Part shown: piece by piece, positions 38,518-47,830 of the stretch
Layout: every line of letters begins with the position of its first letter
How positions within the stretch are numbered: position 1 is the stretch's first letter
DNA from: VYFG01 sp965203365
GTDB lineage: Bacteria; Pseudomonadota; Gammaproteobacteria; Arenicellales; Poriferihabitantaceae
Direction: 5' to 3'
Length of the DNA: 64,000 bases
Assembly (NCBI GenBank): GCA_965203365.1
Contig: OZ241878.1
Location: 1,550,001-1,614,000, forward strand
Notes under the pieces: generated by a model
The model's database searches: none
What the model was told of the DNA's origin: nothing
What the model saw: only the letters and a program-made list of their open reading frames with translations
Made by a program: the position numbers and the translations under genes

Positions 38518-41391
38518 ATGCCCAGCGCCGACGATTTCACCCGTCGTCACATCGGACCGAGCCCCCAAGACATCGCCACCATGCTGGATACCTTGGGCCT
38601 TGCCTCCATGGACGCCCTGATCGAACAGACGATACCGGCTTCCATTCGAAGTGACGCGCCCTTCCAGCTCCCCGAGTCCCTGGACGAAAATCGACTCAAC
38701 AAGCTGTCGCGACAGATCTCTTCCGAAAACCGTCTGGCCATCTCCCTGATCGGAATGGGCTACTATGGCACGGTCACCCCGCCGGTGATCCGGCGCAATG
38801 TGATGGAAAACCCGGACTGGTATACCGCCTACACGCCCTATCAACCCGAAGTCAGTCAGGCCCGGCTGGAAGTGCTGATCTCCTTTCAGCAAATGATCAT
38901 GGACCTGACCGGACTGGGTCTGGCGAACGCGTCTTTGCTCGACGAGGCGACCGCCGCAGCCGAAGCGATGATGATGGCCCGTCGGGTCAGCCAAAACAAG
39001 AGTCCTCGCTTCTTTGTCGACGATGACTGCTATCCCCAGACCATCGCGGTCGTGCGGACCCGGGCCGAGGCGATCGGCATCGATGTCGTGGTGGGTGACT
39101 GGCATGCCTTGTCTCATGGAGAGTATTTCGCCGGATTACTGCAGTATCCCGGATGCTCTGGGCAGATTCGCGACTTCCAAGATGCCATTCAACACCTCAA
39201 GTCCATCAACGGTCTCTCGATCATGGCGGCCGACCCTTTGGCACTAACTCAACTCAAGCCGCCAGGTGAACTGGGTGCCGACATTGCCGTCGGCAGCACT
39301 CAACGCTTTGGCGTCCCGATGGGTTTCGGTGGGCCTCACGCCGCCTATTTCGCTACTCATGACGCCTTCAAGCGCTCCATTCCCGGCCGACTGATTGGAG
39401 TGAGCAGGGACCGTTCCGGGCGGCCGGCTTATCGCATGGCACTGCAGACCCGGGAACAGCATATTCGCCGGGGCAAGGCCAACAGCAATATCTGCACTTC
39501 CCAGGTCTTGCTCGCGATCATGGCCACCCTCTACGCCCAGTATCATGGACCGGAGGGACTGGACCGGATTGCAAAATCGGTCAACCGCCTGACCCGCGCG
39601 TTGGCGACCAGCCTCCAAGAGCTGGGCTTCCGTCTCGTCCACGAACACTACTTCGACACGATCCTCGTCCACACTCCCGGACGATCGGACTATTTCATGG
39701 ACAAGGCGGAACAGGCCCGCTACAACCTGCGGCGGGTGGACGAAGATCAGGTCGGCATCAGTCTGGATGAAACGCTGAACCGGGAAAAGATCGAAGGTCT
39801 GATCCAGGTGTTTGCCAACAGCACCGCCAAGCAGGTCAGCGGCATCATTTTCGATCGTGACCTGCCACGGTCCATCCCGAAAAAACTGGGCCGCACCAGT
39901 GCCTACCTGACCCATCCGAATTTTCACAAATATCGTTCTGAAACCGAGTTCATGCGGTATCTTCGCAAAACCGCGGCCAAGGATGTGACCCTCGCCCGCT
40001 CCATGATCCCCTTGGGATCTTGTACCATGAAGCTCAACGCGGCCAGCGAAATGGAATCCATCTCCAATCCCCGGTATGCTCATATCCATCCGTTCGCGCC
40101 GGCCAAACAGACCCGCGGATACCAGCGCATCATCCGGGAACTGGAACTGCTTCTGTGCGAACTCACCGGATTTTCAGCGATTTCCTTCCAACCCAATGCG
40201 GGCTCTCAAGGAGAATACGCGGGATTGCTGTGTATTCGGGCCCTGCATCGGTCCCATGGCGAGGACCACCGCAATATCTGCCTGATCCCGTCGTCTGCCC
40301 ATGGGACCAACCCCGCCAGTGCCGTGATGGCCGGCATGAAGGTCGTCGTGGTCCAATGCGACCCGGAAGGCAATATCGATCTCGAAGACTTTCGCACCAA
40401 GGCCAATGACCACTCCAAACAGCTCGCGGCCACCATGGTCACCTATCCTTCCACACATGGGGTCTTTGAAGAGTCCATTCGTGACATCTGCCAGATCGTT
40501 CATCAGCACGGTGGGCAGGTTTACATGGACGGGGCCAATATGAACGCGATGGTCGGCATCTGCCGGCCGGCCGAAATCGGTGCGGATGTGATGCATCTGA
40601 ACCTGCACAAGACGTTTGCGATCCCTCATGGAGGAGGCGGACCCGGCATGGGCCCGATCGGGGTGCGTGAGCATCTGATTCCATTTTTGCCGGACCATCC
40701 GGTGGTCAGTTGTAATCACCATGGTTCCTCTCCGCTCGGCACCGTCTCCGCCGCGCCTTGGGGATCGCCCTTGATCCTGATCATTTCATGGGCCTATATC
40801 AAGCTGCTGGGGACTTATGGTCTGGCCCGTTCAACCCAGGTCGCCATTCTCAATGCCAACTATATGGCGCAGAAGCTGGATCCGCATTATCCCGTGGTCT
40901 ACCGGGGTCGCCGCGGCCGGGTGGCGCACGAATGTGTGATGGACCTGGCTCCGCTCAAGGCCACCAGTGGAGTCACCGTCGAGGATGTCGCCAAGCGGCT
41001 GGTGGATTATGGATTCCATGCGCCCACCATGTCCTGGCCGGTGCCGGATTCGCTCATGATTGAGCCAACGGAGAGCGAGTCCTTGGAAGAAATCGACCGC
41101 TTCTGCGATGCCCTGATTCAGATCCGCGAGGAAATACGGGCAATCGAAGACGGCCGGGCCGACCGTGAAAACAATTTGCTGAAGAATGCCCCACACAGTT
41201 ATCATCTCCTGGTGCAGGATGAGTGGACGCTACCTTACAGCCGACAACAGGCATTCTTCCCCTCCCGTGAAATGCAGGAAAACAAGTACTGGCCTCCCGT
41301 CGGCCGGGTGGACAATGTGCACGGCGACCGCCATCTCGTCTGCAGCTGCCCGCCGCTATCGGCTTATGAGTCGTCGAGTGTGACCGGATAG
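38518..41391 (+). CDS. gcvP: glycine dehydrogenase (decarboxylating), single-chain P protein
   Basis: PLP-dependent glycine decarboxylase of the glycine cleavage system, 957 residues. This is the fused homodimeric form (both halves in one chain), as in E. coli, and not the gcvPA/gcvPB pair of many other bacteria. FTRRHIGPSPQDIATML at the N-terminus, GYYGTVTPPVIRRNV, NASLLDEATAAAEAM, GGPHAAYFATHD, MIPLGSCTMKLNAASEM at the second half, FQPNAGSQGEYAGLL, HGTNPASAVMAGM, and the PLP-lysine 698 in LNLHKTFAIPHGGGGPGMGP. No truncation. The stop is 7 bases before lipA. Confidence 0.96.
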   Translation: MPSADDFTRRHIGPSPQDIATMLDTLGLASMDALIEQTIPASIRSDAPFQLPESLDENRLNKLSRQISSENRLAISLIGMGYYGTVTPPVIRRNVMENPDWYTAYTPYQPEVSQARLEVLISFQQMIMDLTGLGLANASLLDEATAAAEAMMMARRVSQNKSPRFFVDDDCYPQTIAVVRTRAEAIGIDVVVGDWHALSHGEYFAGLLQYPGCSGQIRDFQDAIQHLKSINGLSIMAADPLALTQLKPPGELGADIAVGSTQRFGVPMGFGGPHAAYFATHDAFKRSIPGRLIGVSRDRSGRPAYRMALQTREQHIRRGKANSNICTSQVLLAIMATLYAQYHGPEGLDRIAKSVNRLTRALATSLQELGFRLVHEHYFDTILVHTPGRSDYFMDKAEQARYNLRRVDEDQVGISLDETLNREKIEGLIQVFANSTAKQVSGIIFDRDLPRSIPKKLGRTSAYLTHPNFHKYRSETEFMRYLRKTAAKDVTLARSMIPLGSCTMKLNAASEMESISNPRYAHIHPFAPAKQTRGYQRIIRELELLLCELTGFSAISFQPNAGSQGEYAGLLCIRALHRSHGEDHRNICLIPSSAHGTNPASAVMAGMKVVVVQCDPEGNIDLEDFRTKANDHSKQLAATMVTYPSTHGVFEESIRDICQIVHQHGGQVYMDGANMNAMVGICRPAEIGADVMHLNLHKTFAIPHGGGGPGMGPIGVREHLIPFLPDHPVVSCNHHGSSPLGTVSAAPWGSPLILIISWAYIKLLGTYGLARSTQVAILNANYMAQKLDPHYPVVYRGRRGRVAHECVMDLAPLKATSGVTVEDVAKRLVDYGFHAPTMSWPVPDSLMIEPTESESLEEIDRFCDALIQIREEIRAIEDGRADRENNLLKNAPHSYHLLVQDEWTLPYSRQQAFFPSREMQENKYWPPVGRVDNVHGDRHLVCSCPPLSAYESSSVTG

Positions 41392-41398
41392 TGGACAG

Positions 41399-42409
41399 AT
41401 GACAGGAGACAACCGACCCATCAGCCATCACGACACCGCCGGTGGCGGCCGCCCATCCGGGCCAGTGAAGCGGGTCATCCAGGGAGAGAAGCTGCGCGGT
41501 CAGGACAAGACTGCCCGCATTCCGGTCAGGGTTGACGTCAAGCCACGTGCCGAACGGCTGCGCAAGCCGAAATGGATCCGGGCGACATTTCCCGGAACCC
41601 AGGCGGTCACGGATCTCAAGCGGATTCTCCGTGCCCAGGGATTGCATACTGTCTGCGAGGAGGCGGCCTGCCCCAATCTGGGTGAATGCTTCGGCGGGGG
41701 GACGGCCACGTTTCTGATCATGGGCGACATCTGCACCCGTCGCTGCCCCTTTTGTGATGTCGGCCATGGCCGACCGAATCCACTCAACCCGGACGAACCC
41801 GAGAAATTGGCCGAAACCATCGCCCTGATGCGATTGAAATATGTGGTCATCACGTCGGTGGACCGGGATGATTTGCGCGACGGCGGAGCAGACCATTTCC
41901 GCGCCTGTATCGCGGCGGTTCGGAAACGTTGCCCCCACACCCGCATCGAGATCCTGACGCCGGATTTTCGCGGCCGTCTGGAGGTGGCATTGGCCATCCT
42001 CGCCCAGCAGCCCCCCGATGTCTTCAATCACAATCTGGAAACCGTGCCCCGACTATACCGCAAGGCACGACCCGGTTCAGATTACCGGGTTTCTCTGGAG
42101 CTGCTCCAACGTGCCGGACACCTCGTTTTGGACATGCCCATCAAGTCTGGCTTGATGCTGGGTCTGGGAGAGACCCGGGAAGAGGTCGTGGAGGTCATGC
42201 GAGACATGCGGAACCATGGCGTCAGCATGCTGACTCTGGGCCAGTATCTACAACCCAGTGCATACCATCTGAATGTGGAACGCTACTGGACGCCGGATGA
42301 ATTCGAGGCATTGGGGAAACTGGGCCAGGAAATCGGGTTTGATCATGTGGCCTCCGGTCCGTTGGTCCGTTCCTCCTACCATGCCGACCAACAAGCCGCC
42401 GGGATCTGA
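41399..42409 (+). CDS. lipA: lipoyl synthase
   Basis: Radical SAM enzyme that inserts two sulfur atoms into octanoyl chains on GcvH and 2-oxoacid dehydrogenase E2 proteins. 336 residues. Both iron-sulfur clusters are intact: auxiliary cluster Cys in CEEAACPNLGEC and radical SAM CTRRCPFCDV. Other family blocks: FLIMGDICTRRC, VITSVDRDDLRDGGADHF, DVFNHNLETVPRLYR, MPIKSGLMLGLGE, and the C-terminal GPLVRSSYHADQ with the conserved RSSY serine that ligates the auxiliary cluster. Starts 7 bases after gcvP, so it is part of the glycine cleavage operon. LipB is not nearby. A longer N-terminal lead (about 50 residues) than in E. coli is not unusual. Confidence 0.95.
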   Translation: MTGDNRPISHHDTAGGGRPSGPVKRVIQGEKLRGQDKTARIPVRVDVKPRAERLRKPKWIRATFPGTQAVTDLKRILRAQGLHTVCEEAACPNLGECFGGGTATFLIMGDICTRRCPFCDVGHGRPNPLNPDEPEKLAETIALMRLKYVVITSVDRDDLRDGGADHFRACIAAVRKRCPHTRIEILTPDFRGRLEVALAILAQQPPDVFNHNLETVPRLYRKARPGSDYRVSLELLQRAGHLVLDMPIKSGLMLGLGETREEVVEVMRDMRNHGVSMLTLGQYLQPSAYHLNVERYWTPDEFEALGKLGQEIGFDHVASGPLVRSSYHADQQAAGI

Positions 42410-42725
42410 TGCCTCCGGCGGTGTCTGGATTCGGGAGGCAAATCGCTTGAGGAGAGCAGGGCCGACGGAACCAGGCCAACCCATGGTCCACCCCGGAATT
42501 GCACCTGATCTCAAATACGGATATACTGCAAGATACTTAAGTCTGAATAAGGCAGGGTCAGAGAATGTGGGTAGCTGATGCCAACCGGAAAATGCGCAGG
42601 AGCACCATCTCTGCAGATTTTCAACCCGTGTTCAATCCTACCCGGAAAGACCACCCTTTCGGCAATCCATTCAAGCCTTGCCTGTTTTCCAAACCCCATC
42701 CAACAACAAACGAGGTAATATTGAG
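42410..42725. other. spacer with the aapJ promoter and a long leader
   Basis: About 316 bases between lipA and aapJ. It contains a strong promoter candidate at 42499-42527 and leaves a leader of about 190 bases before the aapJ ATG. I could not identify a known riboswitch in the leader. The aapJ frame is open to 42678, but those residues precede the signal peptide and are not needed. Confidence 0.5.
42499..42527 (+). promoter_or_regulatory. candidate sigma-70 promoter of aapJQMP
   Basis: TTGCAC, exactly 17 bases, TATACT. Both hexamers match the consensus well. Initiation would be near 42534. No other good promoter precedes aapJ. Confidence 0.6.
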
Positions 42726-43745
42726 ATGAAAATTACGGTACCTGCAGCCTTGGCTGCAACACTCGCGCTGACGGCGACCGTCGTTCAAGCCGGAACGCTT
42801 GAGGATGTTCAGGCTCGGGGAGAGCTCAATTGTGTGGTGACGACCGGTGTGGCCGGTTTCGCTGCGCCAGATGAAAATGGGCGCTGGGAAGGGTTCGATG
42901 TCGACTTTTGTCGGGCTGTCGCCGCTGCAGTGCTGGGCGACCCCGATAAAGTCAGGTTTCTTCCTACCACCGGAAAGACCCGCTTTACGGTACTGAACTC
43001 CGGTGAAGGCGATATCCTGTTTCGCAATACGACCGAGACCATGAGTCGCGATGCCGACTTGAAACTGACGTTCCTGCCGGTCAACTACTATGATGGCCAA
43101 GGGTTCCTGGTGCGCAAGGATCTGGGAATCACCTCGGCGAAACAACTGGACGGAGCATCGGTCTGCATCCAGACTGGCACCACCACGGAGTTGAATCTGG
43201 CGGATTTCTTCCGCACCAACAATATCTCCTACGAACCGGTCGCCATTGAAACCAATGAAGAAGGGATTGCGAACTACAGTGCCAATCGGTGTGACTCCTA
43301 CACCACGGATGCCTCTGGTCTGGCGTCTACCCGGGCGGCCTTGGAGGATCCTTCTGCCCACATCATCCTACCCGAGATCATTTCCAAAGAGCCACTCGCC
43401 GGGGCGGTTCGCCATGGCGATGATCAATGGGCTGACATTGGCAAGTGGGTGGTCAATGCCATCATTTCGGCCGAAGAACTGGGAGTCACTCAAGCCAATG
43501 TGGCTGAACTGGCCGCTGCCCCGACCAACAACCCCAGTATCAACCGGATGCTGGGAACCGAGGGAGATATGGGCGCATACATTGGTCTGGATTCGCAGTG
43601 GGCCGTCCGCGCCATCTCCGCGATTGGCAACTATGGCGAGTCTTTCGAGCGCCACATCGGTGTCAACACGCCGATCGGGCTCGAACGGGGCTTGAATGCC
43701 CAATGGAAGGATGGCGGCATCCTGTACGCTGCACCGATTCGTTGA
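42726..43745 (+). CDS. aapJ: general L-amino acid ABC transporter, substrate-binding protein AapJ
   Basis: Periplasmic binding protein of 339 residues with a Sec signal peptide (MKITVPAALAATLALTATVV, cleavage likely after VQA at residue 22). The mature protein starts TLEDVQARGELNCVV, with GRWEGFDVDFCRAVAAAVLG and VRFLPTTGKTRFTVLNSGEGD and the C-terminal NPSINRMLGTEGDMGAYIGL, all typical of the Aap/Bzt family. Length matches AapJ (about 340), longer than polar-amino-acid binding proteins (about 250). It precedes the two permeases and ATPase of the same transporter; a hairpin 12 bases after its stop probably keeps its mRNA more abundant. Confidence 0.93.
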   Translation: MKITVPAALAATLALTATVVQAGTLEDVQARGELNCVVTTGVAGFAAPDENGRWEGFDVDFCRAVAAAVLGDPDKVRFLPTTGKTRFTVLNSGEGDILFRNTTETMSRDADLKLTFLPVNYYDGQGFLVRKDLGITSAKQLDGASVCIQTGTTTELNLADFFRTNNISYEPVAIETNEEGIANYSANRCDSYTTDASGLASTRAALEDPSAHIILPEIISKEPLAGAVRHGDDQWADIGKWVVNAIISAEELGVTQANVAELAAAPTNNPSINRMLGTEGDMGAYIGLDSQWAVRAISAIGNYGESFERHIGVNTPIGLERGLNAQWKDGGILYAAPIR

Positions 43746-43757
43746 TCGGTGGGCAAT

Positions 43758-43787
43758 CCGGTTGGGGCGTCGAGGCGCCCCAACCGG
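43758..43787 (+). promoter_or_regulatory. strong hairpin between aapJ and aapQ
   Basis: Perfect 12-bp stem (CCGGTTGGGGCG / CGCCCCAACCGG) with a 6-base loop, twelve bases after the aapJ stop and without a following T-run. Such intercistronic hairpins after binding-protein genes usually stabilise the upstream message or cause partial termination. Confidence 0.75.
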
Positions 43788-43950
43788 TCGTGATCGGTTA
43801 TGGTGAGCCGGATCAGTGCTAAACGCGCCCTAGCCACCGGACCAGCCCCGTCCGAATCCGTCCATGTCTTTCTCCAGATGGGATCGTTGGCCCTTCCCCA
43901 GTCCGGACCCATTTCCAGTCCGCTCCCATCGACTGTTGGGCTGATGACGG

Positions 43951-45147
43951 ATGAGTGAAACGGTCATTGCACAGCCGCCGCAACGGAGTGTCCTCTCCCG
44001 CCTGTGGAACGATAAGGAAACCCGCAGCGTCATCATTCAGATCATCACCTTTGCGGGCATCTTCGCATTATTTTTCTTTCTGGTCCGAAATGCGATCTAC
44101 AATCTGGAAGCCATCGGCAAGGACATCAGCCTGAAATTTCTTTGGCAGCCGGCCAGTTACGACATCAGTCAGTCTCTGATTGAGTACAATTCCCGTAGTT
44201 CCCACTTTCGGGCCATGATGGTGGGGATTCTCAATACCCTGCTGGTGGCCGTCAGCGGCATTCTGCTCGCCACAGTCCTAGGCTTCCTTCTGGGGGTGTT
44301 CCGGCTTTCAAAGAACTTTCTCATCAACAAGCTGGCCTATGTCTACATCGAGTATGTGCGCAATGTGCCGGTCCTTCTGCACATTCTCTTGGTCCATGGG
44401 CTGATCATCCATTCATTGCCGTTGCCGAGAAATGCGGTGAATGTGGCCGACACCGCGTTTCTCACCAATCGCGGTTTCTTCCTACCGAAACCGTCCATGG
44501 AGCCCATGTTCTGGGCCGTGATCATCCTTTTCCTACTGGGCATCGGGTTCACGGTGTGGTTTCGCCGATACGCCAGACGGGTGCAGGATGAAACCGGTCG
44601 ATATTTCCCCGTGTTCTGGATTTGTACCGGTGCCATCGTGGGGGTGCCTCTGGTCGTCTTTTTGCTCACCGGCATGCCGCTGGCCTGGGAAGTCCCACAA
44701 CTCAAGGGATTCAACTTCAGAGGGGGCCTGGTCATCCGCCCTGAATTTATTGCCCTGTGGCTGGCCTTGTCACTCTACACAGCAGCTTTCATCGGTGAGA
44801 TTGTCCGTGCTGGCATTACCGCCGTGAATTGGGGCCAGTCAGAAGCGGCATTTGCCCTCGGCATCAACCGTACCCGCACCTTGAACCTGATCGTGATCCC
44901 CCAGGCACTGCGAGTGATCGTCCCTCCGTTGACGAGCCAGTACCTGAACATCACCAAGAATTCCTCCCTGGCCATCGCCATCGGTTATATGGACATTGTC
45001 GCGACCATCGGTGGCATCTCCCTCAACCAGACCGGACGGGAAATGGAGTGCATGACCATCGTGCTGATGTTGTATCTGACCTTCTCGCTGATCATTTCAG
45101 CCTTCATGAACTGGTACAACAAACGCATCAAGCTGGTAGAGCGTTAG
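43951..45147 (+). CDS. aapQ: general L-amino acid ABC transporter permease AapQ
   Basis: Inner-membrane permease of 398 residues. Hydrophobic helices at about 28-50 (IIQIITFAGIFALFFFLV), a second set around 90-125, and the C-terminal transporter fold with the EAA loop near GQSEAAFALGINRTRTLNLI, then IVIPQALRVIVPPLTSQYLN. Longer than most polar amino-acid permeases because of an extra periplasmic insert between helices 3 and 4, which is typical of AapQ/BztB. It forms a heterodimer with AapM. The ATG at 43951 has only a weak ribosome binding site; the frame does not extend convincingly upstream. Confidence 0.92.
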   Translation: MSETVIAQPPQRSVLSRLWNDKETRSVIIQIITFAGIFALFFFLVRNAIYNLEAIGKDISLKFLWQPASYDISQSLIEYNSRSSHFRAMMVGILNTLLVAVSGILLATVLGFLLGVFRLSKNFLINKLAYVYIEYVRNVPVLLHILLVHGLIIHSLPLPRNAVNVADTAFLTNRGFFLPKPSMEPMFWAVIILFLLGIGFTVWFRRYARRVQDETGRYFPVFWICTGAIVGVPLVVFLLTGMPLAWEVPQLKGFNFRGGLVIRPEFIALWLALSLYTAAFIGEIVRAGITAVNWGQSEAAFALGINRTRTLNLIVIPQALRVIVPPLTSQYLNITKNSSLAIAIGYMDIVATIGGISLNQTGREMECMTIVLMLYLTFSLIISAFMNWYNKRIKLVER

Positions 45148-45157
45148 GACCGCCGTC

Positions 45158-46285
45158 GTGAACGAACAAACGCCACACTACAAGCCCGGTGAACATCCGG
45201 ATTTGCCCCCCCCGAAAAACCTGGTAGGACCGGTCGCCTGGGTGCGGGACAACCTGCTGTCCACACCGACCAACATCGTCCTGACCATTCTTTCCGCCTG
45301 GTTCCTGGTGGAAGTGATTCCTCCCGTGATGGACTGGGCTTTTTTCGATGCGGTCTATGTCGCCGAAGACCGTAATGCGTGCCGGGCGAAGAACGACGGG
45401 GCCTGCTGGGCCTTCATCAGTGAACGGTTTTTGCTGTTTACCTATGGCTGGTATCCGGAACCGGAACGCTGGCGGGTCAACCTATCTTTTGTATTGCTCA
45501 TGATCGCCTTGATTCCGGTCTTGTTCGACCGGGTACCCCTTCGCAAGGCCGGTCTGTACTTCACGGCCGTCTTTCCCTTCGTCGCGGCCTATCTGCTGGT
45601 GGGGGGCGAACTGCTCTTTATGAGCCTTCCCCCGGTCCCCACCAGCCAATTCGGGGGATTCATGCTGACCATGGTCGTGGGGGTCACCGGCATCGCCTTT
45701 TCACTGCCCCTCGGGATCCTGTTGGCTTTGGGACGACAATCGCAATTGCCCGTTGTCAAGGTTTTCTGCATCTCGTTTATCGAGTTCATCCGCGGTGTCC
45801 CGCTCATTACCCTGCTGTTCGTCGCCTCCACCATGTTGAGCTATTTTCTCCCCCCCGGCACCAACTTCGACCTGCTGCTGCGGGTTCTGATCATGGTCAC
45901 CCTGTTCGCCTCGGGGTATATGGCGGAGGTCATTCGGGGGGGGCTCCAGGCGATCCCCAAGGGACAGACCGAGGCCGCGGATTCCATGGGGCTGAAATAC
46001 TGGCAGTCCATGCGGTTGGTCGTCCTGCCCCAAGCGCTCAAGATTTCCATTCCCGGCATCGTGAATACCTTCATCGGCCTTTACAAAGACACCACCTTGG
46101 TGATCATTATTGGCCTGTTTGACCCACTGGGAGTGGGCCGGTCTTCACTCTCCGATACGAAATGGACCGGTCTGTCCAACGAAGTGTACCTGTTCGTGGC
46201 CATCTTTTTCTTTCTGTCCTGTTTTGCCATGTCCCGATACTCTCTCTACCTGGAGCGAAAACTGGACACCGGCCATCAACGATAA
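45158..46285 (+). CDS. aapM: general L-amino acid ABC transporter permease AapM
   Basis: Partner permease of 375 residues. It opens with a soluble Pro-rich stretch (NEQTPHYKPGEHPDLPPPKN), then hydrophobic helices, a periplasmic segment with ACWAFISERFLLFTYGWYP, and the conserved C-terminal permease with the EAA loop (GQTEAADSMGLKYWQSMRL) and PGIVNTFIGLYKDTTLVIII. Starts with GTG at 45158, 10 bases after aapQ, preceded by GGA; no in-frame ATG is nearby. Cotranscribed with aapQ and aapP. Confidence 0.92.
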   Translation: MNEQTPHYKPGEHPDLPPPKNLVGPVAWVRDNLLSTPTNIVLTILSAWFLVEVIPPVMDWAFFDAVYVAEDRNACRAKNDGACWAFISERFLLFTYGWYPEPERWRVNLSFVLLMIALIPVLFDRVPLRKAGLYFTAVFPFVAAYLLVGGELLFMSLPPVPTSQFGGFMLTMVVGVTGIAFSLPLGILLALGRQSQLPVVKVFCISFIEFIRGVPLITLLFVASTMLSYFLPPGTNFDLLLRVLIMVTLFASGYMAEVIRGGLQAIPKGQTEAADSMGLKYWQSMRLVVLPQALKISIPGIVNTFIGLYKDTTLVIIIGLFDPLGVGRSSLSDTKWTGLSNEVYLFVAIFFFLSCFAMSRYSLYLERKLDTGHQR

Positions 46286-46299
46286 ATGATGATATCCCG

Positions 46300-47073
46300 A
46301 TGAATACCGAAACCCATATCGACAGTCAGGCCTCCAGTGAAATTGCCATTTCCATGACCAACATGAACAAATGGTATGGTCAGTTTCATGTCTTGAAGAA
46401 TATCAATCTGGAAGTCACCCGGGGAGAACGCATCGTGATCTGCGGTCCGTCCGGCTCCGGCAAGTCCACCATGATCCGATGCATCAACCGACTGGAGGAG
46501 CATCAAGATGGGACCATCATTGTGGATGGCGTCGAACTGACAAACGACCTCAAGAACATTGAGACAATCCGCAGTGAGGTCGGGATGGTGTTTCAGCACT
46601 TCAACCTGTTTCCTCATCTGACGGTGCTGGAAAACTGTACCTTGGCCCCCATCTGGGTGCGCAAGACCCCACGCAAGGCCGCCGAGGAAGCGGCCATGCA
46701 GTATCTCAAGCGGGTCAAGATTCCAGAGCAGGCTCATAAGTATCCCGGACAGCTGTCCGGTGGTCAGCAACAACGGGTCGCCATCGCCCGCAGCCTGTGT
46801 ATGAGTCCACGCATCATGCTATTCGATGAACCGACTTCCGCCTTGGACCCGGAAATGATCAAGGAGGTGCTGGAGGTCATGATCGAACTGGCCCAGGAAG
46901 GGATGACCATGCTCTGCGTGACCCATGAAATGGGGTTCGCCAAAACGGTGGCCGACCGAGTCATCTTCATGGATGAGGGGGAGATCATTGAGCAAAACCA
47001 TCCAACAGAGTTTTTCGACCATCCCGTGCATGATCGGACCAAACTGTTTCTCAGCCAAATCCTGGGGCACTGA
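46300..47073 (+). CDS. aapP: general L-amino acid ABC transporter ATPase AapP
   Basis: ATPase subunit of 257 residues from ATG 46300; the open frame upstream (46162) overlaps aapM and is not used. Walker A GPSGSGKST, Q-loop FQHFNLFPHLTVLEN, signature LSGGQQQRVAIARSL, Walker B IMLFDEPTSALDPEM, and H-loop CVTHEMGFAKTV. It energises AapQM uptake of a broad range of L-amino acids. End of the operon; the next gene is on the opposite strand. Confidence 0.95.
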   Translation: MNTETHIDSQASSEIAISMTNMNKWYGQFHVLKNINLEVTRGERIVICGPSGSGKSTMIRCINRLEEHQDGTIIVDGVELTNDLKNIETIRSEVGMVFQHFNLFPHLTVLENCTLAPIWVRKTPRKAAEEAAMQYLKRVKIPEQAHKYPGQLSGGQQQRVAIARSLCMSPRIMLFDEPTSALDPEMIKEVLEVMIELAQEGMTMLCVTHEMGFAKTVADRVIFMDEGEIIEQNHPTEFFDHPVHDRTKLFLSQILGH

Positions 47074-47142
47074 ACCAGACCGGCACCGTTTCCCATACCC
47101 GGCCAGATTCCAGCGCATGGCCCATCTTGGCCGGGTGCTCAA

Positions 47143-47781
47143 TCACGACCACCTGGCATGCGCATAGAACTTCCACATCAAGAGCGCGACGGCACTTCGA
47201 TGGGGTGACCAGCGTTCCGCGATGGCTGCCGTTTGCTGGCGTGAGGGCTTGTTCGGGAGATCCCGATAGCGTTGCAAGGCCCGTTGGAGTCCCAAATCGT
47301 CTTCCGGAAAAATATCCGGGTGGCGAAGCGCCAGCAAAGCATAAATCTGACCAGACCAGCGACCAAGCCCCCGGACCGTGATCAATTCCTTGAGAACTCC
47401 CTCGGTATCCAAACTTCCGATCCGCTGCAAATCCAACTCTCCTCGACGAATCCTCTCCGCCAACCCGAGCACATATTCGATTTTCCGCCGCGAAAGCCCA
47501 CACTCAATCAGTCCGGTCTCGCCAAGATCCAGCGTCTTTCGCCAGGTAATGGTGCCTCCGCACCGATGTTGGAGCTTTCGCTCGATCGCCAGTGCGGCCT
47601 TCGTCGAGAGCTGTTGTGATAGGATGATCTGCAACAGGGCGACAAAGCCGGGCTCGCGAACTCGCGGCTCCGGGTAGCCCACACACTTAAGCACCTCCCC
47701 GATGCCTGAATCAATCCTTGCCGCGCGGTGCAGATGCCATTGCACGAGCCGGCGTTGCAATTGGTCCTGATCAAACGTCAA
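47143..47781 (-). CDS. DNA-3-methyladenine glycosylase (AlkA-type HhH-GPD)
   Basis: Base-excision repair glycosylase of 212 residues for alkylated purines. Helix-hairpin-helix ELITVRGLGRWSGQIYALLA followed by DIFPEDDLGLQRAL, which holds the catalytic Asp of the HhH-GPD family (in EDDLGL), and an earlier LLQIILSQQLSTKAA helix typical of AlkA/MAG. It lacks the N-terminal AlkA domain of E. coli AlkA (282 residues), as do many short bacterial forms, and has no C-terminal iron-sulfur cluster cysteines, which rules out Nth/MutY. The start is a TTG at 47781; no in-frame ATG fits better. Convergent with aapP. Confidence 0.85.
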   Translation of the reverse strand: MTFDQDQLQRRLVQWHLHRAARIDSGIGEVLKCVGYPEPRVREPGFVALLQIILSQQLSTKAALAIERKLQHRCGGTITWRKTLDLGETGLIECGLSRRKIEYVLGLAERIRRGELDLQRIGSLDTEGVLKELITVRGLGRWSGQIYALLALRHPDIFPEDDLGLQRALQRYRDLPNKPSRQQTAAIAERWSPHRSAVALLMWKFYAHARWS

Positions 47782-47830
47782 TTCGGGCCATCGGGAGGTT
47801 TCCCCGCATCATCAATGAAGTGAGAATATC

